This document shows positions 1 through 14,100 of a stretch of 64,000 nucleotides of DNA, piece after piece. Every line of letters begins with the position of its first letter. Within the stretch, counting starts at the first letter, position 1. Source of the DNA: Mya arenaria. Taxonomy: Eukaryota > Mollusca > Bivalvia > Myida > Myidae. The notes under the pieces are model-generated. The model was not told the DNA's origin. It did no database searches and saw only the letters and a program-made list of their open reading frames with translations. Both the position numbers and the translations under genes were made by a program. Where the stretch lies: NCBI RefSeq assembly GCF_026914265.1, contig NC_069135.1, forward strand, positions 10,762,887-10,826,886, read 5' to 3'.

Positions 1-426
1 AAGGTTCCATGTTTTGTTCAACTTACGTTTTTCTGTATAGTAAGTACATGGAAGAGCATTATGTTTGTGTTAAAGGCTCTTTCAACAGGCTTGACACGTT
101 GCCATTTGGTGTCCAATTCTCTTAATTGGAAACAATGGGAAGCTGGGTTATGGCTCTTACAACATGTATATAAGAAACACAACTACAGTGCCATACTTAT
201 ATTGATGCTCAGGTTTCACACATTTCTTTCAAAACTTTTCATGTTCTGTGAAAAAAAATCGCCAATTTTTCATTTTTGTTTTCAAGGGTAATAATCCTGA
301 CACTATTTAAGTTGCATAAGGCATAATTTTACTGTAAGTAAACATATAAAGCTTGAAGTAGATATCATTTAAGTTTATTACGAAAAAAAATAAATGTGGA
401 TAGACAGGAAGTCAGATGGACAGACA

Positions 427-505
427 GAGGTATTAGGTGTGTATAGGTATTGAGGTGTATAGGTATTAAGTGTGTATAGGTATTAAGTGTGTATAGGTAT
501 TAAGT
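427..505. repeat. 17-bp minisatellite
   Basis: Four to five copies of GTGTGTATAGGTATTAA, the second one shortened. Confidence 0.7.
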
Positions 506-1968
506 TCAGGATAACTCGGGCTAACGTAAGAAATAAAACTATATGATAAAGATTGCATAAACACATGGGGTCTCAGCCTTCTGTAACTAAACACATATTA
601 CATGCACATCTCATATGTCCATGGAGCATGTGGTCCAATCTTCGTGTTAACATCATTCAAAACATAAAAAGAACAGACAGTTTTTGTAAAACTTTATACC
701 CATTTCTTACATCAAAATAAATGGTAGAGACAAATTCCAAATTTCAATACCTTCACATATACAACAATATATAGTATGGTTTTATGTATACTTAATTGTA
801 AAGCAACATCTTCATTACAAAACACAACTCGTAAATTACTTAACTTGGAAAAACAAATATAATCTTGTAATTGAATGAACAAACACTCCAAAAACAACGA
901 AGTCTTAAAACATCAATAATACTAGAAAGTGTAAAATAAATAATCAAAATATAAATATCAAAATAATATTGAGATTTCGACATAGATATATTATATACAG
1001 TATAGGATCTGTCAAGGGTTGTCATACAATTCAAAATTTTATTCAACAAATTCTAAAAATATGTAAGTAAGCAAGCCTTTGCTTTTTGTATGACATATAT
1101 ATATAAATATAAGCAATATGACTTATGAATGCTTCTTAATATCATTTCATTCTGTCCAAAGCTTTTTAAGTTACCACGAAAAGTTAATAAAATTGTTAAA
1201 TTGATAAATCAAATGTACGTGCCAATATTTATGTCCGAGTTATATTACTTGTCAAAAAGAATTCTTTTGGTAATGCGAGTGATTGTATGAAGATTGAAGT
1301 TGATATCTTTCATAATTTTCATTTTTCTGAAGTATTAAGATAAACATAAACGATATGAATGGACAGATGGCGAATACTAAAAGCACTAACTGACTAAGAA
1401 GATGTTGAAAAATGTTACAATTGAAAATGGTCTAATAGAAATCTTACAAATACTAGTAATGTTGTTTTAACATTAATGGCATATGCCTTGTTTTCTGAAT
1501 AATATGGCTACTGGTAAACAACAAAAGCTTACTTTATTTACCTTACAATGAATTAAATGGTTTGGCATCATATTGTTCTAAAGTAAGGCACACTCCATAC
1601 ACCACTACCGTTACATTAAACTAGTAATGGCACACTCAATACACTTTTACATTAAACTTTTAAAGGCACATACCAGGTAGTTATATTAAAACATTATTGC
1701 TTATGACAACAGCAGAATATGTTTACAGCAGTAAATATAAAGATAAATCACAACACAGTTGAATGGAGCAAGCATACACAACATAAGCACCACAAACACA
1801 ACAGTAGCACAACAACATCCTTGTCTAGGTTGATGGTAATGATGTCATGTTGTGCAACATCAGAACTGTTTTCCAATAAACTCACTCCATGTCCTATTCT
1901 ACTATTGTTTGCAAATGAACTTAGCAAAGCGTTCTTGTCAATCAGTTATTAAGATCAAGTTCACATTG

Positions 1969-2227
1969 GGCCGATTATTCAAACAGTGTTAAAGTTAACA
2001 AAGTTATTTATGTCATCGCTGTTAACTTTCAACTTATTGCTGTGGAAGTTTAACAGATACACTTGTGATTGGCTGTATTTCTAACAAGATTAGAGACAAC
2101 TGTTTTAGCTGTACTTGTTTATATTTAAATATGTGAGCACATCAACACATATTTAATGTTCTGAAGTTAACAACGATGTTGTTTAACATGTTGTTAAAAT
2201 TAACAACAAGGTTCTGAACAATCAGCC
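1969..2227. mobile_element. MITE downstream of the HIT-like gene
   Basis: Imperfect inverted ends: GGCCGATTATTCAAACAGTG at the left and the inverse of GGCTGATTGTTCAGAACCTTG at the right, both continuing into GTTAACAA-rich arms. A related right half lies at about 8417-8575 in an intron (AGCTGTACTTGTTT, then TTAACAAAGTTCTGAACAAGG). No target duplication is clear. Confidence 0.5.
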
Positions 2228-3190
2228 TAATGTCATTTTGCAATGATGCACCAGTTAATTTGTACTGCTTCAGAGATTTTTCTGTAAATATGCAGACATT
2301 ATGAGCCTTATCAAAAGCTATGATTTAATTGACCAGTTGATGTATAACTAATGTAAACTGTACATGTACGAATGCCTTTAGGGCCATGAGCCTGCGCCTT
2401 TAGTAGCTAGCTCATGGCGATATGTAAAAAATAAGCAAAATCGCTAAAGCCTGCAATCAGTTTCTTCCGATGTTAGAGTTTATTGACTGGCTTAAACATG
2501 TTGCACATTATTTCAAACTAACTTGTTGGATTTAGGCAGACTTAAAGCCATGATTAATCAGTGCACCACAGACTTGAATTCTAAGTTCATTTGCAATCGG
2601 TAGCCCATAATCTGAATTACAAGTTGGCAGTGACTTTAGACTAGTATATAGATCATCAATAATTAAATTAAATTGAGCAAATTGATGATTGGGTTTCAAC
2701 AGCAGAAACTCCGTATAAGACAATAATTGTAAAAAGTAATATCATATACAAAAGAGTTATAAATAAAATCAGATGTTATTGTAAACTTATAAAAGAACAG
2801 AAATGAAATAAAAAAAATGTGGACAGACAGTAAAATACACAAACCCCACAGTTATGATATTTCCAATTTCTCTTCTTTACCATTTTAAGCTCCAAATAAA
2901 TATTATGAGTATTTACTGTGTACCAAAATATATGACTCATATGTTTACACTGTCATCCTCCTGTAGCAATGCTATCAACTTCTAAGAATATCCTGACAAA
3001 CATTAAAAAATGTACAACATATTGCACCACTCATTGTGGACTGTCTGTCAAACGATAAGTCATAAGGCACATCATTGAGTATCGTATAGAGATAAATGTA
3101 GCAGTCATTCCTCCTTCAGTATATCCCAGTTTGAGTTAGGTCCACACATGTCCAGCATGTCTGTCCATCTAAACTGAAACTAATATGACA

Positions 3191-6100
3191 TCAAGTTTTC
3201 CCGCTAGGCGATCGTTTACGTACAGACTCCTTCATCACACTGATCACATGGAATGGATCTGTGTTTGCGTTAGGTGTCTGAAATAGGACAATGACTTCCA
3301 GTATCTGTATCAAGATTTCCAGTGGTTATCTCATGAATAAATTGAAAGTTGAACAAAATACCTGCATGTAATCTCATACTTAATACCTTTAGGGATACAT
3401 ATATACAAAACATTTCAACTTATTCAATGTTACACCATACCTATGAATGTTTGGTGCATTGAACCAAAGATATCATAAATATCAAATTGAATTTATTAAC
3501 TAACAATAACATCATTAAACTTAATGAGATACACGTAAATCCAGATAAGAAAAAACGTTCGTTAATCAAGCCAGAAACTGAAAAGAAGCAAACTTTTATA
3601 TCAATAAGTATATGTGACAATATGTGACTCCTCTGCAAAAATGAGTCCTGTTGGGTATTCACTTCATTATCAAAGAATTAATTTAAACCAGGTGATATGA
3701 TTTTAAAACAATCTTTAAATAATGAATAAACATTAGATGTTTTTAACAAACATTATTCAAAGAAGATATTGATTGTCTGCAGATGAGGTTTGATTTATTA
3801 CACAAAAGAAAGGGTTGTTGTTTCTTTAAAAGGACTCGTTTTAGCTGTCAACATCACATATACTATGTTCAAAGTAGGTAGCCAGTCAATCAATCAAGCA
3901 GCATGAAGAAAAATCCAATAAAACCAGTCTTACAGTAAAGAGCTCGAGAGAGCTGATATCCGCTCGGTTGTCTGACACAATCCCACGTGTGATGATGCGA
4001 ACGTACGCCGGCAGAGACTGACTGCTTGTGTCACCGGTCTGTAACGTACATGTCATAGGCAGTGTAGAATACAGCCAAACATACAATTTTATCTCAATAT
4101 ACAATATCAATAGCTTCATATTTCACAACCGTTAACACCATTATACAATGTCATGGACTTATTATTCATTAAGCAACAGAAACACAAGCACCACAAAGTG
4201 AACACCTGTCTGTTATTTAACAGTTGAAAAACGGGCATAACTCAAGCAATTATTACAGTCAGAGTTATGAGCCTTGCTTTACATGTGCATACTGTCTCTT
4301 GCAACACTCATAATATCTTTTAAATATCTTTTGTTATTTAAGTTTATTTCATTGAAGTGTGTGCACAATGATGCCCCAGACGACATACAAGGCATTACCT
4401 CAACATTACCTCAACCTTTTCTATGAAAAACAGACCAGTTTAAAAAAAGATATATGTTAACAACTTTAAAGTCCCTATATGAAATATCCATAGAATGAAA
4501 TATATACAGTTTTAGGAGCTTGTATAAAAGCACAATGAAGGATTTCGGTATGGTCAATTTCAAGCTGACATAAAGAGAAAGTAATGTAGACTGCATAAGA
4601 AGTAATAATATGAAGATTTATCTTATGACCTTGAATATTGTACTAACTGAATCTTACCATGCTTGGGAAGGCTGCCCCTGAGCTGAAGCACATTGTCCCA
4701 TTCTGCATGTCATCTAGGAAACCTTGGAAATAAATACAATAATCTTTTACCTACATTTAATATTAAATAAATCTATGCTTCATATTTTAAAGGGGCACAA
4801 TTTGATGCAATTTTATTTTTTATTTTTATTTATATGGGTTATTAAGTTATATGCATTTGACTTTTAAGATCAAAACAATAGCATATAATTTGTGTACAGA
4901 TAAAGAATAATTTGGCACTTTTTACTTTCTCATGGCCCCTTAAAAAGGACACCATTACTGGTTTCTACCAAAGACACAGACTCAACAGTGATGGAAACCA
5001 GTTTTTAGCTACACATCTTTACAATCAAGCTAAAATTTAATTTTTAAATTGTGAATAATATCAATGTTTGAGGAGGGGCAAACGAACATAAAATGTACAT
5101 GTTTAATTCAGTATTACAGACCTCTGAGAACGAAGTACCAGAGCAGGAAGAAGTCTCTGTCCGCCCGCTCACTCACAATCACCATCTCATTGTCCTTCTT
5201 TGGAACCTGGCCATGCAATATTTACATTTAGTTCTGAACCATTCATACATCAATGTCACTTTGATAATGCAATATTGAACTGAACTATTTCTGAACCATT
5301 TGTACATTAATGTCACTTTGATAATGCAATATTGAACTGAACTAATTCTGAACCATTCATACATTAATGTCACTTTGATAATGCAATATTGAACTGAACT
5401 ATTTCTGAACCATTCATACATCAATGTCACTTTGATAATGCAATATTGAACTGAACTATTTCTGAACCATTTGTACATTAATGTCACTTTGATAATGCAA
5501 TATTGAACTGAACTAATTCAGAACCATTCATACATCAATGTCACTTTGATAATGCAATATTGAACTGAACTATTTCTGAACCATTCATACATCAATGTCA
5601 CTTTGATAATGCAATATTGAACTGAACTTTTTCTGAACCATTTGTACATTAATGTCACTTTGATAATGCAATATTGAACTGAACTATTTCTGAACCATTT
5701 GTACATTAATGTCACTTTGATAATGCAATATTGAACTGAACTATTTCTGAACCATTTGTACATCAATGTCACTTTGATAATGCAATATTGAACTGAACTA
5801 TTTCTGAACCATTTGTACATTAATGTCACTTTGGTAATGCAATATTGAACTGAACTATTTCTGAACCATTTGTACATTAATGTCACTTTGATAATGCAAT
5901 ATTGAACTGAACTAATTCTGAACCATTTGTACATTAATGTCACTTTGATAATGCAATATTGAACTGAACTAATTCTGAACCATTTGTACATTAATGTCAC
6001 TTTGATAATGCAATATTGAACTGAACTAATTCTGAACCATTTGTACATTAATGTCACTTTGATAATGCAATATTGAACTGAACTAATTCTGAACCATTTG

Positions 6101-8117
6101 TTCATTAATGTCACTTTGATAATGCAATATTGAACTGAACTATTTCTGAACCATTTGTACATTAATTTCACTTTGGTAATGCAATATTGAACTGAACTAT
6201 TTCTGAACCATTTGTACATTAATTTCACTTTGATAATGCAATATTTAACTGAACTATTTCTGAACCATTTGTACATTAATTTCACTTTGGTAATGCAATA
6301 TTAAACTGAACTATTTCTGAACCATTCGTACACTATTGTCACTTTCATAATAAAATGTTGTATTGAACCCATATGAATTTTCTGTTGCTGTTAAACATCA
6401 TTCATTTGTTATTTAAAATACACAAACTTTGTCTTTATACAGGAAGGATCTCAGATGAAATCCTTCATAGGTTTTTTTTTATACTACTAAGGCAAGTTTA
6501 GGAGAGCCTAATACAGTTGTCAATAATTCAGTGTCATTTATTTGACCAAATTTTTTAAAATGAAATTCTATCATATTGGATTTTTCACATTGATTCCATG
6601 CACTCACAATGTTAGCAAAGGCAACTGCTGACCCGTACTGCACGGTAAGCCCCATGATGGCATGTAGCTGAATGAGATCAGAGAAGTAGTTCCGCTTGGG
6701 GAAGTCACCGCTGTAACGCATGGCTGCCTCACGCCACTGGTCCTGGAAGCCTAGGGAAACAACACATGGGGATTGTAGGGATTTGATGAGATACTTTTTT
6801 TAAAGAAAGTTAAAGCAAAAGCACAAAATATGTTCCAAGAATACGTTATATATGCACAGGGGCACTTGTCCACTGAAGTTGTGAAAGTTGGTAGTAAAAA
6901 AAAACCCATTGATATGATCTTTATCTCAATTTGCAACTATGCTCTGCTTTGGGCTGCACTTTACCTGCACTATTCTCCTGCCACCTTCTATGTTATTGCC
7001 CCGGGCCCATTAAGTTGTGCATGTAGGGATGGACCTGAGAGGCCCCAGTGTGGGGTAGCAGGTCCTAGTATGAACTTGTGTGTCACCTACCCTGTATCTC
7101 TCCTTGTCCATGAAGCTATGCAAGTGAGGATGAACCAGTGAGGCCCCGGCATGGGGTAGCAGGTCACAGATGGTATAAACTTGTGTGTCACTTACCCTGG
7201 TATCTTTCTTTGTCCATGAAGCTATGTAAGTGGGGATGGACCTGAGAGGCTCCGGCGTGGGGTAGCAGGTCCCATATGGCCGATGGGTAGACATAGTTTT
7301 GGTCCGCCTGGTTCACCTTCTCAAACCTGCCATGCGGGAATGTTGTAAGTTACAGTTTCTTTGGGGTAGAGTACATGTTCTGATGGACAAGAGAGAACTG
7401 AGTTGACTGGCACCTCAGATAGGTAAGGTAGATATACTGTATTTCTACTCCTGCATTGTGTCCTTATCATGTGGTTGACAAATGGTTGAGTGCCAATCTT
7501 GAGATGACTCAATTACAAACAAATGGATATTATTGCTACTGTAGTTTTTAACATGAGAAAATTTAATAAACTGAATGTTACAATCCAGTGAGTAACTACA
7601 CGAATAAGATAAACTACAGTCAACTGTCTAGATAATCCTTTATAGACTTTCATATGTTGTGGCAAAATGATTCCTTATGATTAAAACTCATGAAAGTCTT
7701 AAATACATTTGACTAATGTACAACCATAACTAAAACATTTACCACTTTAAGAGTGTTTCCATGAGATCAAGGAACTCTTCTTGGGTCCAGTTGATTGGGT
7801 GATGCTTTTTCAGCAGTACAAGGTCATGCCAGCGGTCCAGCTTGAACGTGTTGGCTGCCGTGAATGAGTGCAGGCCTTCTACTCGTCCCAGGGAGTCACG
7901 TGCCGTGTACTCGTGGTAACGACAGAAGTCACATCCCTCTTTTGTCTGGGTGGATAGTTCCTCGATGCTTAAAGTTTAGTAACAATTCTAATTAATAATT
8001 TTAATCGATTTTTCATGTAAATGTTTTTACTTTTGTAATGCAAAATTGCACTGTTATAACTTTTGGTATTCATTTATGTCAAGATAAAAGAAGCTATGAG
8101 CAGAAACAAGTCTTCCA

Positions 8118-8194
<77 letters not shown>

Positions 8195-11100
8195 TATTGC
8201 TCTGGGCAGGAATTCATAAAAAATTTAAGTCATATCCACATAACTTAAGTCACTGTCTTATTTTCATTGCCCTTATTGAGAAAAAAAATATACTTCAATG
8301 TTAAAACACTTATACATTTCATTTAATTTGACTATGAACATTTTAAGAAATTGACTAGTCAGGAATTGACTTACAATGTCAAATGAACACCGCACCTGGA
8401 AGTTTCACAGGTACATTTATGCTGTTTTTCTAATGAGATTTTAGACATGTGTTTCAGCTGTACTTGTTTTATAAAAGATATATGAGTGAATTATTAAGAA
8501 TTTCACCAACAAGATTTAAATACAATGTCATTATTCACTTTGTTTACTTTAACAAAGTTCTGAACAAGGGGCCATCGTTTGGTGGTTGCTGTTCTTAATT
8601 CAACTATTAAAGATCATGTATGAAACATTTATTAAAGTACACCGTTCTACCAAGACTCCTGATTTCTATCTTCTAAACGTTCACTGGTATCCCACTTACT
8701 ACTGTCTCTCTGGCTTTTCTAGTTTAGGCAAGGGACGTTTACTCCTGAGGGGATTGAACACATTCTCTTCCCGAGTGTACTTGTTTCGGATAAACACCAT
8801 TCTCTGAAATAAAATAAATAAATAAAATTTCATTGTGACATTACAGTTATGAGTGTAACAAGAGGGTGACTTATCCAGGTGTCACAATCGCTCTGGCCAA
8901 GGTGGAGGAAAGTTTATAGGAAACTTTCTCAATTGATTATAAACCATTGAGGATAGTTTTAAAGAATCCACCCAACTAGTTTGAATAGCTATAACTAGGT
9001 ATGTTCTCTACAGAAGCAGTATAACATGTACATAGATAAATCACTGATTTCAATATGTCTTTCAATAATTACACGGGTTTAACAAGAATTATTGAATCCA
9101 TTGAAGTATTAGGATCACTTTTGAAAAGAGAAATGATACAGTACTGAATAAGTATTGATCAGTTGATAACATCCCTATATTCTAGGTTACTTGAAAATCA
9201 ATTCTCATTTTATTCATTCAGTCATTATCCAGGCTTAAACCATATTGCTTTTTATTTCAATAAACCAGTCAACCATTCCACCTTTTAACATTGTATTTGC
9301 AGCTTTTGAGTCCTTTATGGGCTTATGAAATATTTTATATTTTGCTTGTGTGCACATGTAGCAATTGGACAATAGCAATTAGAGGATAAATATTAAACTT
9401 TCAATTAACATTTTGGTTTAGAGAGTTAATAAATTTATCCAAAAGGGAAAGTGCTATTGAATAGCAAAGTTAAACCAAAATTTAACATTTAACCTTATTC
9501 TAAGGCATTGAAGGACAATTACTTGAGCACTACCTCTAGACGTCTTCAATTAAACGTTGACTGAGAATTGTTGAAAAATCTATTATTTGCCTCTGACGTC
9601 AACAATTATCCATAATGATTTTACAAATTGATTATCATTAACAGTAACAAAATATTATTTTTATCAGATCCTACAGAATGACATTTAAAACCATTTGTTT
9701 TAAACTCACTAAACTACTTACATAGAAATAAAATGCTCTTAGCCTCAGTCACATTTACTCAACAGCTAGGATACCGCGGCCATAGCCCCCAAAAATGGAG
9801 ATATAAATGCAGTGGCCCCAGAGGATCTGCAGTCGCCTAAGGGTCACCCTAGGGCTTATCCCTATTCTTTACAGGCCGGAGGGGGATAATAATGAGGAGT
9901 TATAACTTACCTTACCTTCAGTCTGAAGTTTAATTCACAGGAATAAATAGCAAAATAACGCAAATATGGCATATAGATAATTTCGATAAACGGGTAATAT
10001 CTTTAATGAAATGTATCACTTGTCCTATGTACCTGATCATATATGTGCTGAAAGAGACTGTTGTCGTTGGCAAGCCAGGACCTGACCTTGACCTTGAAGG
10101 GGTCGGGAAGGTCGACAGATCCCTCTTCCTGGCGAACTTCTAGCAACTTGATGAACGTCAGGTATAGGTCCCTAGAATAACAGTACTAAGTATAATTTCT
10201 ACTGAATGCTTTATTCCACTGAATTATGCATTACCATTTATTAGCTGAGGATAGCTGAACAATGCTATGATATTGTAAGCAGTTGATCTGTACACAGAAT
10301 AGAGACAATCAGAGAAATAAGTTGCATTTTTACAACTGTTGAGTCAGGTAACACATTGTTCAGGTAAAAAAATCTGACAAAATACTCACAAAATGACACT
10401 TTTTCATGTCTGTTAGAACAAATAGGGCTTGGCAGTACCCAGTCATCAGTTCAATGGAAACAAAGACCACACATTAGTCAAATAATTTACAAAATAAAAA
10501 AAAATAAGGTTTTGTACTTAGGATATGACTCTGACCTGTATCCAATAATAAAATATAACATAACAATGCATTTTAATCAAGAATCATAGCTTGTGCAGTC
10601 CAATGGCATCAACAATGTTGAGTATCTTAGCAGAAGTGGTTCTATATCAACATTGTGGACCCTAAAAGTCTGAATAGCTTTTCCATTTTGAAGGAAAATG
10701 CTCAAGTATCAATAAATTCTCTTGAAGACCGACCACCCGATGCTTGAGTCACATAATGGATACTAGACAACTTGTCATTCAACACAGAATGTATTAAACA
10801 GGTTTTCTTAAGTCAAGGCAAAATCTTGGCGATGATTCATAAAATGTAAATACTTATTTCATGATTTATAGCCCTAAATACATAAAATGTTGCCATAAAG
10901 TGCACACATTTATAATGCTATTTATTATGACACCAAGTCAAAAGTAATTATGACATAAGTAATATATATATATAACAAATATATAAGGACATTTAATTTC
11001 ATGCTGGAGATGTCATTTATAACATAAAATAAATATTACTGGAATGTTTAAATATTTACAAGAACAAACATAATCAGGATAAAACATGTATTCATACTTC

Positions 11101-14100
11101 AGACTTTATTTACTTATAATAGAAGTCATCAAAATAAAGAGTTTAGAGCAACAAGCCTGAATCTGTAAATCACAGTTACAGATAAGGTGCGTATTTGTGT
11201 AAATATGCAATTAAAATCATAGAAAACACAATTGTTTTAACAACATCAATGTGCAACAAAACCCATAAGAAAAGACAAAATATGCAATAAGTTTAAAAGA
11301 GATGCATAATGAATTGAAAATAAGAATTGGAAACTCATTTTGTCTAATTTGGCAAACTGAATTCAGTCAATTTATTTAATTCAGTTAAAAATAGATAATG
11401 GTTTCCTTAATTGACCAATCATTTTCAGGAAGCAAGCTGGAAACCATCAAAACCTCCGGGTTTGACTAAAGTCACTTTCCATTGATCGACAAGTAAATAG
11501 GATGCTATGTGAAAATAGATGGTTGCAGGCCGAAACTCACATGTTCATATGCAAGCTTTCCCTCGGAGATGCCAAAAAAGAGGTTGAAAAAAAAGGTATA
11601 ATCAATCATACAATAATGAGCTAATATCAACCCTGTATAATGTGCATAAATCCACCACTGTATAGTGTGCCGATATCGACCACTGTATAATTTGCATATA
11701 TCCACCACTGAATAGTGTGCCGATATCGACCACTGTATAATGTGCATATATCCACCACTGTATAGTGTGCCGATATCGACCACTTTATAATGTGCATATA
11801 TCCACCACTGTATAGTGTGCCGATATCGACCACTTTATAATGTGCATATATCCACCACTGTAGAATGTGCCGATATCGACCACTGTATAATGTGCATATA
11901 TCCACCACTGTATAATGTGCCGATATCGACCACCGTATAATGTGCATATATCCACCACTGTATAATGTGCCGATATCGACCACCGTATAATGTGCATATA
12001 TCCACCACTGTATAAGGTGCCGATATCGACCACCGTATAATGTGCATATATCCACCACTGTATAATGTGCCGTTATCGACCACTGTATAATGTGCATATA
12101 TCCACCACTGTATAATGTGCCGATATCGACCACTGTATAATGTGCATATATCCACCACTGTATAATGTGCCGATATTGACCACTGTATAATGTGCATATA
12201 TCCACCACTGTATAATGTGCCGATATCGACCACTGTATAATGTGCATATATCCACCACTGTATAATGTGCTAATATCGACCACTGTATAATGTGCTAATA
12301 TTGGCCATTATATAATGTGCTTAAATCGACCACTGTATAATGTGCTGATATCGGCCACAGTATAATGGCCACTATATAATGTGCTTAAATCGACCACTGT
12401 ATAATGTGCTAAAATCGACCACTGTATAATGTGCTAATATCAACCACTGTATAATGTGCTTAAATCGACCACTGTATAATGTGCCGATATCGACCACCGT
12501 ATAATGTGCATATATCCACCACTGTATAATGTGCCGATATCGACCACTGTATAATGTGCATATATCGACCACTGTATAATGTGCCGATATCGACCACTGT
12601 TTAATGTGCAAATATCCACCACTGTATAATGTGCTAATATCGACCACTGTATAATGTGCTAATATTGGCCATTATATAATGTGCTTAAATCGACCACTGT
12701 ATAATGTGCTGATATCGGCCACAGTATAATGGCCACTATATAATGTGCTTAAATCGACCACTGTATAATGTGCTTAAATCGACCACTGTATAATGTGCTA
12801 ATATCAACCACTGTATAATGTGCTTAAATGGACCACTGTATAATGTGCTGATATCGGCCACAGTATAATGGCCACTATATAATGTGCTTAAATGGACCAC
12901 TGTATAATGTGCTTAAATCGACCACTGTATAATGTGCTAATATCAACCACTGTATAATGTGCTTAAATCGACCACTGTATAATGTGCTAATATCGACCAC
13001 TATATAATGTGCTTAAATCGACCACTATATAGTGTGCTAATATTAACCACTGTATAGTGTGCTAATATGGACCACTGTATAGTTAGCTAATATCAACCAC
13101 TGTATAGTGTGCTAATATCAACCACTGTATGGTGTGCTAATATGGACCACTGTATAGTGTGCTAATATCAACCACTGTATAGTGTGCTAAAATGGACCAC
13201 TGTATAGTGTGCTAATATCAACCACTGTATAATGTGCTAATATCAACCACTGTATAGTGTGCTAATATGGACCACTGTATAATGTGCTTATATCAACCAC
13301 TGTATAGTGTGCTAATATCAACCACTGTATAGTGTGCTAATATGGACCACTGTATAGTGTGCTAATATGGACCACTGTATAGTGTGCTAATATCAACCAC
13401 TGTATAGTGTGCTAATATGGACCACTGTATAGTGTGCTAATATTGACCACTGTATAATGTGCTTATATCAACCACTGTATAGTGTGCTAATATCAACCAC
13501 TGTATAATGTGCTAATATGGACCACTGTATAGTGTGCTAATATGAACCACTGTATAGTGTGCTAATATGGACCACTGTATAGTGCGCTAATATGGACCAC
13601 TGTATAGTGTGCTAATATTGACCACTGTATAGTGTGCTAATATGGATCACTGTATAGTTAGCTAATATCAACCACTATATAGTGTGCTAATATCAACCAC
13701 TGTATAGTGTGCTAATATCAACCACTGTATAGTGTGCTTATATCAACCACTGTATAGTGTGCTAAAATGGACCACTGTATAGTGTGCTAATATCAACCAC
13801 TGTATAATGTGCTAATATGGAACACTGTATAATGTGCTAATATGGACCACTGTATAATGTGCTTATATCAACCACTGTATAGTGTGCTAATATCAACCAC
13901 TGTATAGTGTGCTAATATGGACCACTGTATAGTGTGCTAATATCAACCACTGTATAGTGTGCTAATATGGACCACTGTATAGTGTGCTAATATTGACCAC
14001 TGTATAATGTGCTTATATCAACCACTGTATAGTGTGCTAATATCAACCACTGTATAGTGTGCTAATATCAACCACTGTATAGTGTGCTAATATCAACCAC

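Larger units (their letters stand above)
1..3190. other. Region downstream of the HIT-like gene
   Basis: Apart from the minisatellite at 427-505 and the MITE at 1969-2227, nothing coding is seen. The 3' UTR of the minus-strand HIT-like gene must occupy some of the right part. A possible polyadenylation signal (TTTATT on this strand) lies near 2477, but nothing fixes the transcript end. Confidence 0.4.

Noticed and set aside
5518..6285. 255-codon minus-strand frame of 19-residue repeats
   Set aside because: It comes from the 57-bp minisatellite, whose length is a multiple of three, and it lies in an intron.
11627..12283. 218-codon minus-strand frame (VDIGTLYSGGYMHI repeats)
   Set aside because: Overlapping frames are open in several phases because the satellite unit lacks stops; it is intronic satellite.
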